64,000 nucleotides of DNA from positions 62,001 through 126,000 of the forward strand of contig JAEEIA010000098.1 in the NCBI GenBank assembly GCA_016281125.1, written 5' to 3'. The stretch is from Oscillospiraceae bacterium (GTDB taxonomy: Bacteria > Bacillota > Clostridia > Oscillospirales > Ruminococcaceae). The notes below the pieces were generated by a model. The model saw nothing but the letters and a program-made list of their open reading frames with translations. It did no database searches and was not told the origin of the DNA. Made by a program: the position numbers and the translations under genes. Below, piece after piece: positions 17,452 through 25,436 of the stretch; the stretch's first letter is position 1; every line of letters starts with the position of its first letter.

Positions 17452-18474
17452 ATGCCGTTTCAGATCATCCGCAATGATATTACCAGAGTCAGCGCCGATG
17501 TGATCGTCAACACGGCGAACCCGAAGCCGGAATACGGCAGCGGCACGGACGGCGCTGTTTACGCTGCGGCAGGTGCAGACCGTCTGCTGGAAGCACGCAA
17601 AAAGATCGGGGAGATAGAACCCGGTCAGGCCGTATCCACGCCCGCGTTCGCTCTGTCCGCAAAGTACATTATCCATACCGTCGGCCCCGCATGGCTGGAC
17701 GGGCTGCACGGAGAAAAGGATATTCTTCGTGCCTGCTATGAAAACACACTTGCGCTCGCCGCGGAGCTCAAGGCAGAGAGCATCGCCTTTCCGCTGATTG
17801 CAACAGGTGTCTACGGCTTTCCGAAGGACGAAGCGCTGAACATTGCGCTCTCGGAGATCGGCAAATTCCTGCTGACGCATGACATGCAGGTGATTCTCGT
17901 GGTGTTCGGCAGAGAGGCATTCGCGCTCTCGGAAAAGCTGGTCGGCTCGATTGACGCATACCTTGACGAGCATCAGGTCAGCGCGCTGGAGCAGACGGAA
18001 TACGCATCCACCCGGGAGAAAATGGCGGAACACCGCAGACGCCGTGCCGCACAGCAGTATGCGGACAGCAGCGCCGCGCCGCAGACTTCATTTCATATGC
18101 GGAACAAGCCGCTTGATCAGATTCTCAGCGACACGGGCGATACCTTTCAGCAGCGGCTGTTCAAACTGATCGACGCAAGCGGCATGGACGACGTGACCGT
18201 CTACAAGAAGGCGAACATCGACCGCAAGGTTTTTTCGCGCATCCGCTGCAAAAAGGATTACAAGCCGACCAAGAAAACCGCAGTTGCATTTGCGGTTGCA
18301 TTGAAGCTCAGCCTGCCGGAGATGCTCGGTCTGCTGGCCTGTGCAGGCATCACGTTCTCCCCAAGCGATAAATTTGATCTCATCATCACCTACTGCGTGC
18401 AGAACGGGATTTATGATATCTTTGAGATCAATGCCGTGCTGTTTCAATACGGACAGGCACTGCTGGGAGTATAA
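17452..18474 (+). CDS. macrodomain protein with C-terminal HTH-like regulator domain
   Basis: 340 residues in two parts. Residues 1-170 form a macrodomain: VIVNTANPKPEYGSGTDGA and the later GVYGFPKDEA match the ADP-ribose-binding loops. After a charged linker (EHRRRRAAQQ) residues 215-340 form a helical domain with VTVYKKANIDRKVFSRIRCK, which looks like a helix-turn-helix of a kind also found alone in Clostridia. Macrodomains bind or hydrolyse ADP-ribose and O-acetyl-ADP-ribose, so the protein may sense or remove ADP-ribose and act on DNA or another partner. It ends just before a strong terminator. The role of the C-terminal half is an inference from its pattern. Confidence 0.8.
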   Translation: MPFQIIRNDITRVSADVIVNTANPKPEYGSGTDGAVYAAAGADRLLEARKKIGEIEPGQAVSTPAFALSAKYIIHTVGPAWLDGLHGEKDILRACYENTLALAAELKAESIAFPLIATGVYGFPKDEALNIALSEIGKFLLTHDMQVILVVFGREAFALSEKLVGSIDAYLDEHQVSALEQTEYASTREKMAEHRRRRAAQQYADSSAAPQTSFHMRNKPLDQILSDTGDTFQQRLFKLIDASGMDDVTVYKKANIDRKVFSRIRCKKDYKPTKKTAVAFAVALKLSLPEMLGLLACAGITFSPSDKFDLIITYCVQNGIYDIFEINAVLFQYGQALLGV

Positions 18475-18494
18475 GCACGTACCCGTACAAAAGA

Positions 18495-18531
18495 TTTGCC
18501 CCGAAGCGTATCAAAAGCGCTTCGGGGCAAA
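18495..18531 (+). terminator. terminator after the macrodomain gene
   Basis: A perfect 14-base stem (18495-18508 with 18518-18531) and nine-base loop lie 21 bases after the stop codon. The arms start TTTGCCCCGAAGCG. The trailing T tract is weak (GTATTCTTATT). Confidence 0.75.
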
Positions 18532-18667
18532 GTATTCTTATTCGTTCACTGCGATAAATCAGAATTTGCGGGCAATGCCCGCCTCCATTGATCTAAAGCG
18601 TTCCGGCGGCGTGTAAAAAAACAGAGTCTGTCTGTTTCCACAGTCGTACTGCAATCAATCAGAATTT

Positions 18668-18796
18668 AACCCCTCAGTCAGCTTCGCTGACAGCTCCCCC
18701 TTTCAGGGGAGCCAAGCGGAGAATTCTCCAGTACCCCAAGAAACACGCACAAGCCTCCCCCTGAAAGGGGAGGTGCCCCAAAGGGGCGGAGGGGTT
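18668..18796 (+). repeat. 129-bp palindromic intergenic repeat (MITE/REP-like)
   Basis: The segment starts AACCCCTCAG and ends GGAGGGGTT, so its ends are inverted copies. Inside, CTCCCCCTTTCAGGGGAG near 18693 pairs with a later CTCCCCCTGAAAGGGGAG stretch near 18753. It has no coding capacity. Elements of this sequence type are familiar from intergenic regions of Ruminococcus-like genomes, but I see one copy in this window. Strand is arbitrary. Confidence 0.6.
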
Positions 18797-18812
18797 TTCC
18801 TGTTAAATCCCG

Positions 18813-18839
18813 ATTGATATCAGTAACACTGATATCAAT
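18813..18839. repeat. perfect 12-bp inverted repeat
   Basis: ATTGATATCAGT (18813-18824) is repeated in inverted form at 18828-18839 with a three-base spacer. It lies about 75 bases upstream of the phosphoesterase promoter and just after the 129-bp repeat. It could be an operator or a hairpin; nothing decides between these. Confidence 0.55.
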
Positions 18840-18914
18840 AGTTCTTCTGACTGCATCTCATAATAATATTGCACATCTATTGAGCAGAAACGCAAAAGAA
18901 TGCTTTTATTTGAC

Positions 18915-18943
18915 TTGAAACTTCGCCGCGCCTGTGTTATAAT
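18915..18943 (+). promoter_or_regulatory. promoter of the secreted phosphoesterase gene
   Basis: TTGAAA (18915-18920) and TATAAT (18938-18943) are separated by 17 bases. The predicted transcript has a leader of about 75 bases. The 550-base gap 18475-19024 is otherwise filled by the terminator, the 129-bp repeat and the 12-bp inverted repeat. Confidence 0.65.
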
Positions 18944-19024
18944 AATAGTATCCAAAGAGGCATCGCAGATAAAAAAAACGGTCTGCCGTCCGCTGATTCC
19001 CGGCAGATTCAAAGGAGTATCACA

Positions 19025-21013
19025 ATGAAACATGCAAAAACAGCGGCATTTCTGCTCACATTCATTCTTCTCTGCACCGTATGCCTGACATTCACGGCGG
19101 CATCCGCAGCCGCACCGTCGTTCACGGCGCTTCCGGTTCCGGCGGCGGAAAACGGCGTCCTGACACTGCGCGGGGAGAAATGGTACCGTGTCAAGCACTT
19201 TGCAGACGACGGCGAATATCTCCTCGCCGTACAGAATGCCGCGGGCGAGGAGCAGATCCTTGCGGCCACGGACGGCGACCTCACGCAGTATATCTGGTAC
19301 TATTCCCGTATCAGCATGACCGCCAGCGATGCACGGCGGATCGAAACGCTCGCAACGGGACGGTTTGCGCTTGCCGGCAGCGGGAATACGCTTCTCACCT
19401 CATACACCGGCACGGAAACCGGCGATTACACATGGTCGCACGATGATGCGGCGCTCTGTCTGCATAACAGCGGCACCGTATCCTACCTGAAATATGACGC
19501 CGGCAGCGGCAGCGCGGAGCCCTTTTCTCTGACAGCAGACAAGGCTCTGGCCGCAGATGTCATTCTGTATTCACGCAGCAATACGCTGGAGCGCTGCATC
19601 ACCCGGCAGCCCGCCGCGGAGTCCTATGTCATCGAGGGCAGCGGCTATGCAGCGCCGGTCTTTTCGGTCGGGCTGGGGGACGTCACCGCGGACAGCATCC
19701 GCTGGTTCACGGACGACAAGGAACAGCCCTGCACAGAACCGGTCTATACAGCCGACATCCTGACCGGTCTGCCGACAGGCATTCACCGTGTCAGCTGCAT
19801 CGTCGAGGCGCATGACCGCGACGGCGTACACTACCGGGAGCAGTCTGCCGAAGCGGCGTTTATCATCGCCAAGGGCGTAGTGCCGGATTCCATCCTGACA
19901 TTCTCTGACGTTCACGAGGAATACGGGCTCATCCGTGAGGCAATCGGCACGGTGATGCAGAAAACCGGCGGATACGTTCCGTCACTGATCATCTGCACCG
20001 GTGACCTCGTCAACGGTCCGACCATGGAAAAGAACCGCGAGCTGAGCCGCTATTTTCCGCAGCTGACCCCGAACCTCGGCGGACTGGATACGGTCTTTGT
20101 CGCCGGAAATCACGATTCCTCCGAGGCGGCCGCAATCATGTCGGCTGCTGCAAGCCTCGGTGCCGCAGCGGATCTTCCCGCAAAGGGCGGCATCATCTTT
20201 GACGGCGAATCGGCAGCGGTTTCGCAGAACGGTAAGAGCAGCCGCGCCGCAAAGAGCATTCTCACATACGGCATCAATTACGGCGCCGTGATTCAGTATC
20301 CGGACGGAAAAATCCGCTATACCTATCAGAATGTGATCCGTGACATTGACAGCTTCCTGAAATCGGCAGCCGCAGAGTATCACGGCGAGCTCATCGTGAT
20401 CTCCGCACATGCAGGGCTCAATGTGGTCGGCTGGGAACCGGACAAGACCACACAGTATTATGAATGGCTCGGGGAAAACATGTACAATGTTGAGCTTTCC
20501 AGCGAGCTTGTGAAAACAATCAACCGGTACGCAGAGCAGTACGGCATGGATATTCTGTATCTGTTCGGGCACGACCACTCCCGCGGAGAACCGGAAATGT
20601 TCCTGACGGAGGGCGATACGATCAAGAGCCCGCAGTATTATGACGACCGCAGCTATGAAATGCTCCCGATCCATTTCACCTATGCGCATGCGGGGTATCT
20701 CTCGTCGGTGATCGGCTGCGCGAGCAAAAACTTCGCGTTCATTCAGCGGGACGGCGGCAGCTTCCGCTACGATCTGTACAATGTATCCGGCGTTCTCGTC
20801 CGGCACGCGGAATTTCCAGCCAGACATCCGTATGAAGCGCCGGTCACAACAGCGGCTGCCCCCGCAGTGACAACAACTACGACGACCGCCGCTCAGACAA
20901 CCGCAGCCGCCGGAAAAGCTGCGGCACCGGCAGCCGGAGATCAGACCGGGCTTCTGCTGATTGCCGTACCGGCTCTTGCCGTACTGCTGTGCAGCCGAAA
21001 GCGCCGCGGATAA
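19025..21013 (+). CDS. secreted, membrane-anchored calcineurin-like metallophosphoesterase
   Basis: 662 residues. A signal peptide covers about residues 1-29 (KHAKTAAFLLTFILLCTVCL then an AxA-type site). The phosphoesterase domain spans about residues 285-600 with the five metal-binding blocks: FSDVHEEYG, CTGDLVNG, AGNHDSS, SAHAG and FGHDHSRGE. A Thr/Ala-rich linker precedes a C-terminal hydrophobic helix (LLLIAVPALAVLLC) and a basic tail RKRRG, so the enzyme is probably tethered outside the cell; I see no LPXTG sortase motif. The substrate is unknown; extracellular nucleotides or phosphoesters are typical for the family. The ATG has AAAGGAG upstream. Confidence 0.87.
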   Translation: MKHAKTAAFLLTFILLCTVCLTFTAASAAAPSFTALPVPAAENGVLTLRGEKWYRVKHFADDGEYLLAVQNAAGEEQILAATDGDLTQYIWYYSRISMTASDARRIETLATGRFALAGSGNTLLTSYTGTETGDYTWSHDDAALCLHNSGTVSYLKYDAGSGSAEPFSLTADKALAADVILYSRSNTLERCITRQPAAESYVIEGSGYAAPVFSVGLGDVTADSIRWFTDDKEQPCTEPVYTADILTGLPTGIHRVSCIVEAHDRDGVHYREQSAEAAFIIAKGVVPDSILTFSDVHEEYGLIREAIGTVMQKTGGYVPSLIICTGDLVNGPTMEKNRELSRYFPQLTPNLGGLDTVFVAGNHDSSEAAAIMSAAASLGAAADLPAKGGIIFDGESAAVSQNGKSSRAAKSILTYGINYGAVIQYPDGKIRYTYQNVIRDIDSFLKSAAAEYHGELIVISAHAGLNVVGWEPDKTTQYYEWLGENMYNVELSSELVKTINRYAEQYGMDILYLFGHDHSRGEPEMFLTEGDTIKSPQYYDDRSYEMLPIHFTYAHAGYLSSVIGCASKNFAFIQRDGGSFRYDLYNVSGVLVRHAEFPARHPYEAPVTTAAAPAVTTTTTTAAQTTAAAGKAAAPAAGDQTGLLLIAVPALAVLLCSRKRRG

Positions 21014-21016
21014 AGC

Positions 21017-21296
21017 GGTATCTCCGATGGATTTATAATGGGGCAGCGCCCCTGTGCTCACCGCAGTGAGCGAAACTCTTTTACGTTCAAGAGCTCCGCA
21101 AGGGGTGAATTGCCGCAGAGCGGCAAGAGGGGACGCCCTGCGATAGAGGGCGTCCCCTTTCATAAATCCCTTTGGAACCCCTCAATATAGGAAAGAAAAT
21201 ACATTGTTTTCAAGCACAATGGGATTCTTAAGGGACAATGTCCCTTAAGCGGGAGTTTGAGGGCGGAGCTCTCAATTCTGATCCATCGGAGATACC
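21017..21296. repeat. 280-bp MITE-like element, copy A
   Basis: Its ends are 16-base perfect inverted repeats: GGTATCTCCGATGGAT at 21017-21032 and the complement at 21281-21296. The inside contains short palindromes and a terminator hairpin but no gene. The left part (ATGGGGC then GCCCC) and the right part (GGGCGGAGC) are shared with copy B at 52058-52165. The element begins four bases after the phosphoesterase stop codon. No target-site duplication is clear. Confidence 0.7.
21128..21158 (+). terminator. terminator after the phosphoesterase gene, inside repeat copy A
   Basis: A perfect 12-base stem, AGGGGACGCCCT (21128-21139) with 21147-21158, loop of seven, followed by TT and CATAAAT. It is 115 bases downstream of the stop codon and part of the repeat element. 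Confidence 0.65.
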
Positions 21297-21699
21297 TTTT
21301 TACATGCGGTGTGCAGTTTTTTGCGCATATGGATGTTAAAACAAAATCTTTTGTCAGAAAGTTGTACGCAAACGTGCAACTTTTTCTGTTTTCTGCACGG
21401 TTTACAGAGAGCGATACGCGCGGGCTCGGGTATCCGGGAGCATCCGGAACCTGACCGCAGCGGCGAGAAAGGCGGAAACCGGACGGCGCATGAAGGCGGT
21501 TCGATGACGGGAACGCCAGGGGACAGGATACGCTCCGGCACCTTGACAATTTCATATGATTGACGAAACATACCGAATGCCTGCACGGAATCCGCGCCGG
21601 TGTCTTTGTCATGCATCTAAATATTTGTCGCTTCGCAAACGACCACTTTTGATTATTTTGTGGTATAATGGAATCATCAAAGAAAAGGAGGGATCCGAT

Positions 21700-22500
21700 A
21701 TGATCGGAGCAATGTTAGGAGATATGATCGGCGCGCCCTTTGAGTTTGACCGGGGCAGCAAGACCAAAAACTTCCCGCTGTTCAGTCAGAGCAGCGTTTT
21801 CACGGACGATTCCGTGATGACGGCTGCGGTTGCGGAGGCGCTGCTGGCGTCCCGCGGGCAGTCTGACGAGGAAATCAAGGCGGCGCTCATCCGCTCCATG
21901 CAGAAGTGGGGCAGGCGCTATCCGGACGCGGGTTACGGCGGCATGTTTATCCGCTGGCTGCTGTACACGGAAAATCCCAAGCCCTACGGCAGCTACGGAA
22001 ACGGCTCTGCCATGCGCGCATCGGCGGCCGGCTGGATCACCGATGACCTTGCGCAGGCGCGGCATCTTGCGGCACTGACGGCAGAGGTTTCGCACAATCA
22101 CCCCGAGGGCATCAAGGGCGCTGAGGCGACCGCTGCGGCAATCGTGCTGGCGCGAACCGGCAGCAGCATGGCGGAGATCAGGGCATACACCGAGCAGACG
22201 TTCGGATATGACCTTTCGCATACCTGCGCGGAGCTCCGGGCAAAGAACCGCCACAACGAAACCTGTCAGGTCACCATGCCGCTGGTGTTCGCAGCGTTTC
22301 TCGAAAGCACGGACTTTGAGGACGCGGTGCGCAACGCAGTTTCGCTCGGCGGCGATACAGACACGATTGCCTGTATCACCGGCAGCATTGCGGAGGCGTT
22401 CTACGGCGTGCCGGAGGACATTGCCGCAGAGGGCAGAAAGCGGCTGCCGGAGGATCTGCGGGCACTGCTGACACGGTTCGAGGCGGAAACTGCGCAGTAA
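21700..22500 (+). CDS. ADP-ribosylglycohydrolase (DraG/ARH family)
   Basis: 266 residues opening with the family signature GAMLGDMIGAPFEF. The metal ligands are visible in TDDS near residues 35-38 and GGDTDT near 217-222, and SHNHPEG is typical of the family. These dinuclear-Mg enzymes remove ADP-ribose from proteins or small molecules in the cytoplasm. The ATG at 21700 has AAGGAGG upstream and is preferred over the longer frame from 21556. A TATAAT at 21664-21669 is a likely -10. It is the second ADP-ribose-handling gene within 5 kb and lies 1 kb from the convergent AmtB-PII gene. The target protein is unknown. Confidence 0.88.
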   Translation: MIGAMLGDMIGAPFEFDRGSKTKNFPLFSQSSVFTDDSVMTAAVAEALLASRGQSDEEIKAALIRSMQKWGRRYPDAGYGGMFIRWLLYTENPKPYGSYGNGSAMRASAAGWITDDLAQARHLAALTAEVSHNHPEGIKGAEATAAAIVLARTGSSMAEIRAYTEQTFGYDLSHTCAELRAKNRHNETCQVTMPLVFAAFLESTDFEDAVRNAVSLGGDTDTIACITGSIAEAFYGVPEDIAAEGRKRLPEDLRALLTRFEAETAQ

Positions 22501-22531
22501 TATCAGCACCGGCTTCTCCGGAATCCGGGAC

Positions 22532-22565
22532 AAGCGGCACAGCCTCAGACTGGGCTGTGCCGCTT
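22532..22565 (+). terminator. terminator after the ADP-ribosylglycohydrolase gene
   Basis: A 13-base perfect stem, AAGCGGCACAGCC (22532-22544) with 22553-22565, closes an eight-base loop, followed by CCTTCG. It starts 31 bases after the stop. Confidence 0.7.
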
Positions 22566-22594
22566 CCTTCGCAGCGGAAACAGGCGCCCGGTCA

Positions 22595-22623
22595 TTGACA
22601 GAACACCGGAAATACGGTATAAT
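22595..22623 (+). promoter_or_regulatory. promoter of the HD-domain hydrolase gene
   Basis: Consensus TTGACA (22595-22600) and TATAAT (22618-22623) with a 17-base spacer, 44 bases upstream of the start codon. Confidence 0.85.
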
Positions 22624-22667
22624 AGAGCCATACGATCCCGCAGAATACCGCGAAAGGAGCCAATGCC

Positions 22668-23357
22668 ATGAGCTCGGAATTTTCAGAAAACACAAGCAGG
22701 TTCCCTTTATATCATAAGGTCCGGAATAATCACGATATCCGCGTATATATCGACGAGCAGAACAAATCCATGCACGCAATGGGCTATACAGAGCACAGCT
22801 TTGCGCATATCGGCGTCGTCGCTGAGCGCACGGGCTATATTCTGGAAACGCTCGGCAAGGACGATCACACCGTCGATCTTGCGCTGATCGCAGCCTGGAT
22901 GCACGATCTCGGCAACGTCGTAAACCGCGTTGACCACAGCCAGTCCGGCGCACTGATGACCTTTTATCTGCTGGACAAAATGGGATTCCCGGCGGAGGAT
23001 ATTGCGCCGGTGATCCGCGCAATCGGCAACCACGACGAGGGCAGCGGCGTGCCGGTCAGCGACATTGCGGCTGCGCTGATTCTCGCGGACAAATCGGACG
23101 TCCGCAGAAACCGCGTGCAGGATACGGTGGAGAATTTCGATATTCACGACCGTGTGAATTACTCCGTAACGTCATCGCAGCTCAAAATCAACCATGAACA
23201 CACCGCGATCAAGCTGAAGCTGATGATCGACACACGGTACGGCGAAATCGGCGAATACTTTGAGATTTTCATGGAGCGCATGCTGCTCTGCCGGAAGGCC
23301 GCGAAATTCCTGAACCTCGAATTTCATCTGATCATCAACGAGCAAACGCTGATGTAA
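22668..23357 (+). CDS. HD-domain phosphohydrolase
   Basis: 229 residues with the HD metal-binding pattern: His residues in TEHSFAHIG (about 43-47), the HD pair in WMHDLGNVVNRVDHS (79-80), and later GNHDEGSG and the Asp in ILADKSDVRRNR. Such enzymes hydrolyse phosphomonoesters or phosphodiesters of nucleotides in the cytoplasm; the substrate is not evident. The start has AAAGGAG upstream. It is a single-gene unit with its own promoter and ends before a bidirectional-looking terminator shared with the convergent amtB gene. A CGGGC-AGT-GCCCG hairpin at 23359-23371 immediately follows the stop. Confidence 0.83.
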   Translation: MSSEFSENTSRFPLYHKVRNNHDIRVYIDEQNKSMHAMGYTEHSFAHIGVVAERTGYILETLGKDDHTVDLALIAAWMHDLGNVVNRVDHSQSGALMTFYLLDKMGFPAEDIAPVIRAIGNHDEGSGVPVSDIAAALILADKSDVRRNRVQDTVENFDIHDRVNYSVTSSQLKINHEHTAIKLKLMIDTRYGEIGEYFEIFMERMLLCRKAAKFLNLEFHLIINEQTLM

Positions 23358-23457
23358 GCGGGCAGTGCCCGCTGACAATCATCGAAAGCAAGCCGGTCAG
23401 TATCCTGCTGAATCCGAATGACCGTTCCTGCTTCACTTTATCTGCTGTACACGACAA

Positions 23458-23481
23458 GGGCACGGTCATCTGACCGTGCCC
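23458..23481. terminator. bidirectional terminator between HD hydrolase and amtB genes
   Basis: GGGCACGGTC (23458-23467) pairs with 23472-23481 around a tetraloop. It sits between convergent genes and can serve either strand, though T tracts are short. Confidence 0.6.
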
Positions 23482-23517
23482 CTGCCGCTTTGTAAGGAAA
23501 TTAGATAAGGATATGTC

Positions 23518-25269
23518 TTAGTTTGTTTCCGGCAGCTCCTCGCTCTGGAGTGCGTCGTAGTTCACAGAACCGGTACGCACCTTGACGACCTGCTCGACCG
23601 GATACGTGAAGATCTTGCCGTCACCGAACTGACCGGTATACAAAACCTCGCGTGTGGTCTTGATGACCGTTTCAACCGGCACCTTGCAGACAACAATCTC
23701 TGCCTTGACCTTCGGATGCAGCGTGGTACTCATCTTCGCGCCGCGATAGTAGTTGTTGGACTTCTGGATGCCGCAGCCCATGACATTCGTGACAGTCACG
23801 CCCGTAATACCGATGCGTTCCATCGCGTGAATGAAGTGGTGCAGCTTCTCCTGATTGAACACGACCGCAATCTTGGTCATCTTCGGCGTCTTGACATCGT
23901 TCGGGATATTGTTCTCAACCGGGACAGCTTCCGCAACCGGAACCTTCTCAGCCGGCTTTACGCTCTTTGCGTCATCCTTGAGATAGCCGGCAATCGAGCT
24001 CTCGCTCATCGCAGGCATAAAGTCTGCATAGGAGCTGACCAGACCGTGCTCCGTTGCGTCCATGCCGAGGATTTCCTCCTGCTCGGAAGCGCGCAGGCCG
24101 AGGGTGTGCTTGATAACGAGGAACACGATCGTCATCGTGATTGCCGCCCATGCAGCGACCGCTGCAAAGCCGGTGAACTGTTTGCCGAGCAGCGAGAGGC
24201 CGCCGCCGTAGAACAGGCCGTTATAGGTATCATTGCCGGGAACAGAGGTCGTTGCGAACAGGCCGACTGCCAGCGTACCCCAGATACCGTTCATCATGTG
24301 AACTGCAACCGCACCGACCGGATCGTCGATATGCAGCACATAGTCGAGGAGCCACACGCCGAAGCAGACGAGCAGACCGGAAACGATACCGACGATGCCG
24401 GAGCCAGCGACGTCCATGACGTCACAGCCTGCCGTGATGCCGACCAGACCTGCCAGCGATGCGTTCAGACACATCGAAACATCAGGCTTGCCGTACTTGA
24501 TCCAGGTGAAGATCATACATGTGACAGTTGCAACTGCCGGGGCAATCGTCGTGGTAACAAAGACGGATGCGAGCTGACCGGTGCTTGTACATGCCGCACC
24601 GTTGAAGCCGTACCAGCCGAACCAGAGGATGAAGCATCCGAGTGCGCCGAGCGTCAGGTTGTGGCCGGGGATTGCGTTCGGCTGCACGCTGCCGTCAGAC
24701 TTCTTGCTGAACTTGCCGATACGCGGTCCGAGGATCTTTGCGCCGACCAGTGCGGCGATACCGCCGACCATGTGAATCGCGCAGGAACCTGCAAAATCAT
24801 GGAATCCCATCTGTGCGAGCCAGCCGCCGCCCCAGATCCAGTGTGCCTCAATCGGATAAACCAGCGCGCTGATGACGGCGGAGTATACGCAGTAGGAAAG
24901 GAACTTGGTGCGCTCTGCCATTGCGCCGGACACGATCGTCGCAGCCGTTGCGCAGAACACCAGGTTGAAGATGAAATTGGACCAGTCAAAGCTCTCATAA
25001 GCGGTAAACACATCAAAGCCGGGCTTACCGATCAATCCGCAGACATCCTCGCCGAGAAAAAGTCCAAAGCCAATCAGCACGAACATCGGGGTGCCGATAC
25101 AGAAATCCATGAGGTTTTTCATAATGATGTTGGCGGCATTCTTTGCACGGGTAAAGCCCGTTTCAACCATTGCGAAGCCCGCCTGCATGAAGAACACGAG
25201 CGCTGCGCCGATCAGAAACCAGATCGCAAACACTTCGCTGTCAACAGCCTGCAAAATATCATTTTGCAT
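23518..25269 (-). CDS. ammonium transporter with fused PII signalling domain (AmtB-GlnB fusion)
   Basis: 583 residues. Residues 1-420 are an Amt channel: VFFMQAGFAMVETGFTRAKN, the twin pore histidines in FAGSCAIHMVGG and AVHMMNGIWG, and about 11 membrane helices. After a hydrophilic linker, residues 464-583 are a complete PII protein with T-loop (GCGIQKSNNYYRGAKM), B-loop TGQFGDGKIF and C-loop VRTG. PII normally is a separate protein that plugs Amt according to 2-oxoglutarate, ATP and ADP; here it is tethered. The uridylylated Tyr position of enteric PII is not clearly kept, though NYY is near. Expression is controlled by a leader with two terminators (25270-25465). Pnt genes lie upstream. 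Confidence 0.93.
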   Translation of the reverse strand: MQNDILQAVDSEVFAIWFLIGAALVFFMQAGFAMVETGFTRAKNAANIIMKNLMDFCIGTPMFVLIGFGLFLGEDVCGLIGKPGFDVFTAYESFDWSNFIFNLVFCATAATIVSGAMAERTKFLSYCVYSAVISALVYPIEAHWIWGGGWLAQMGFHDFAGSCAIHMVGGIAALVGAKILGPRIGKFSKKSDGSVQPNAIPGHNLTLGALGCFILWFGWYGFNGAACTSTGQLASVFVTTTIAPAVATVTCMIFTWIKYGKPDVSMCLNASLAGLVGITAGCDVMDVAGSGIVGIVSGLLVCFGVWLLDYVLHIDDPVGAVAVHMMNGIWGTLAVGLFATTSVPGNDTYNGLFYGGGLSLLGKQFTGFAAVAAWAAITMTIVFLVIKHTLGLRASEQEEILGMDATEHGLVSSYADFMPAMSESSIAGYLKDDAKSVKPAEKVPVAEAVPVENNIPNDVKTPKMTKIAVVFNQEKLHHFIHAMERIGITGVTVTNVMGCGIQKSNNYYRGAKMSTTLHPKVKAEIVVCKVPVETVIKTTREVLYTGQFGDGKIFTYPVEQVVKVRTGSVNYDALQSEELPETN

Positions 25270-25295
25270 AAATATCTCTCCCTTACTTCAGAACG

Positions 25296-25338
25296 AAAAA
25301 GGGGGTGCATGATCTGACAATTCACGATCATGCACCCC
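25296..25338 (-). terminator. second leader terminator of amtB
   Basis: On the minus strand a perfect 13-base stem (GGGGTGCATGATC, 25326-25338 with 25302-25314) with an 11-base loop is followed by C and TTTTT. It ends 26 bases before the amtB start codon, so it would block expression unless disrupted. Confidence 0.82.
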
Positions 25339-25345
25339 ATTGTGC
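25332..25345 (-). promoter_or_regulatory. AANGGN hexaloop hairpin 2 in the amtB leader (candidate ANTAR site)
   Basis: The minus strand reads GCAC-AATGGG-GTGC: a four-base stem with a six-base loop having A1 and G4, the signature of ANTAR-protein RNA targets. Its 3' half is also the 5' arm of the terminator at 25296-25338, so the two structures exclude each other. Confidence 0.68.
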
Positions 25346-25381
25346 GTCCCGTTCAAATTTTACAAAGCGCTTTGAAACATC

Positions 25382-25417
25382 AAAAAAGGCTGCAGAGATT
25401 TTTTCTTCTCCGCAGCC
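25382..25417 (-). terminator. first leader terminator of amtB
   Basis: Minus-strand GGCTGCGGAGA (25407-25417) pairs with TCTCTGCAGCC (25388-25398), 11 pairs including one G-U, followed by TTTTTT. It ends about 45 bases after the predicted start of transcription. Confidence 0.8.
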
Positions 25418-25426
25418 CCTTTGCTG
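25413..25426 (-). promoter_or_regulatory. AANGGN hexaloop hairpin 1 in the amtB leader (candidate ANTAR site)
   Basis: The minus strand reads CAGC-AAAGGG-GCTG, placed within the first dozen transcribed bases. The 3' part GGCTG belongs to the first terminator stem, so stabilising this hairpin would prevent termination. Confidence 0.7.
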
Positions 25427-25436
25427 TTCTGATGAT

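Noticed and set aside
18910-18943. TTGACT at 18910 as the -35 of the phosphoesterase promoter
   Set aside because: The spacing to TATAAT would be 22 bases; TTGAAA at 18915 with 17 bases fits better.
20930-21013. Sortase signal at the C-terminus of the phosphoesterase
   Set aside because: There is a hydrophobic helix and basic tail but no LPXTG-like motif before it, so a simple membrane anchor is preferred.
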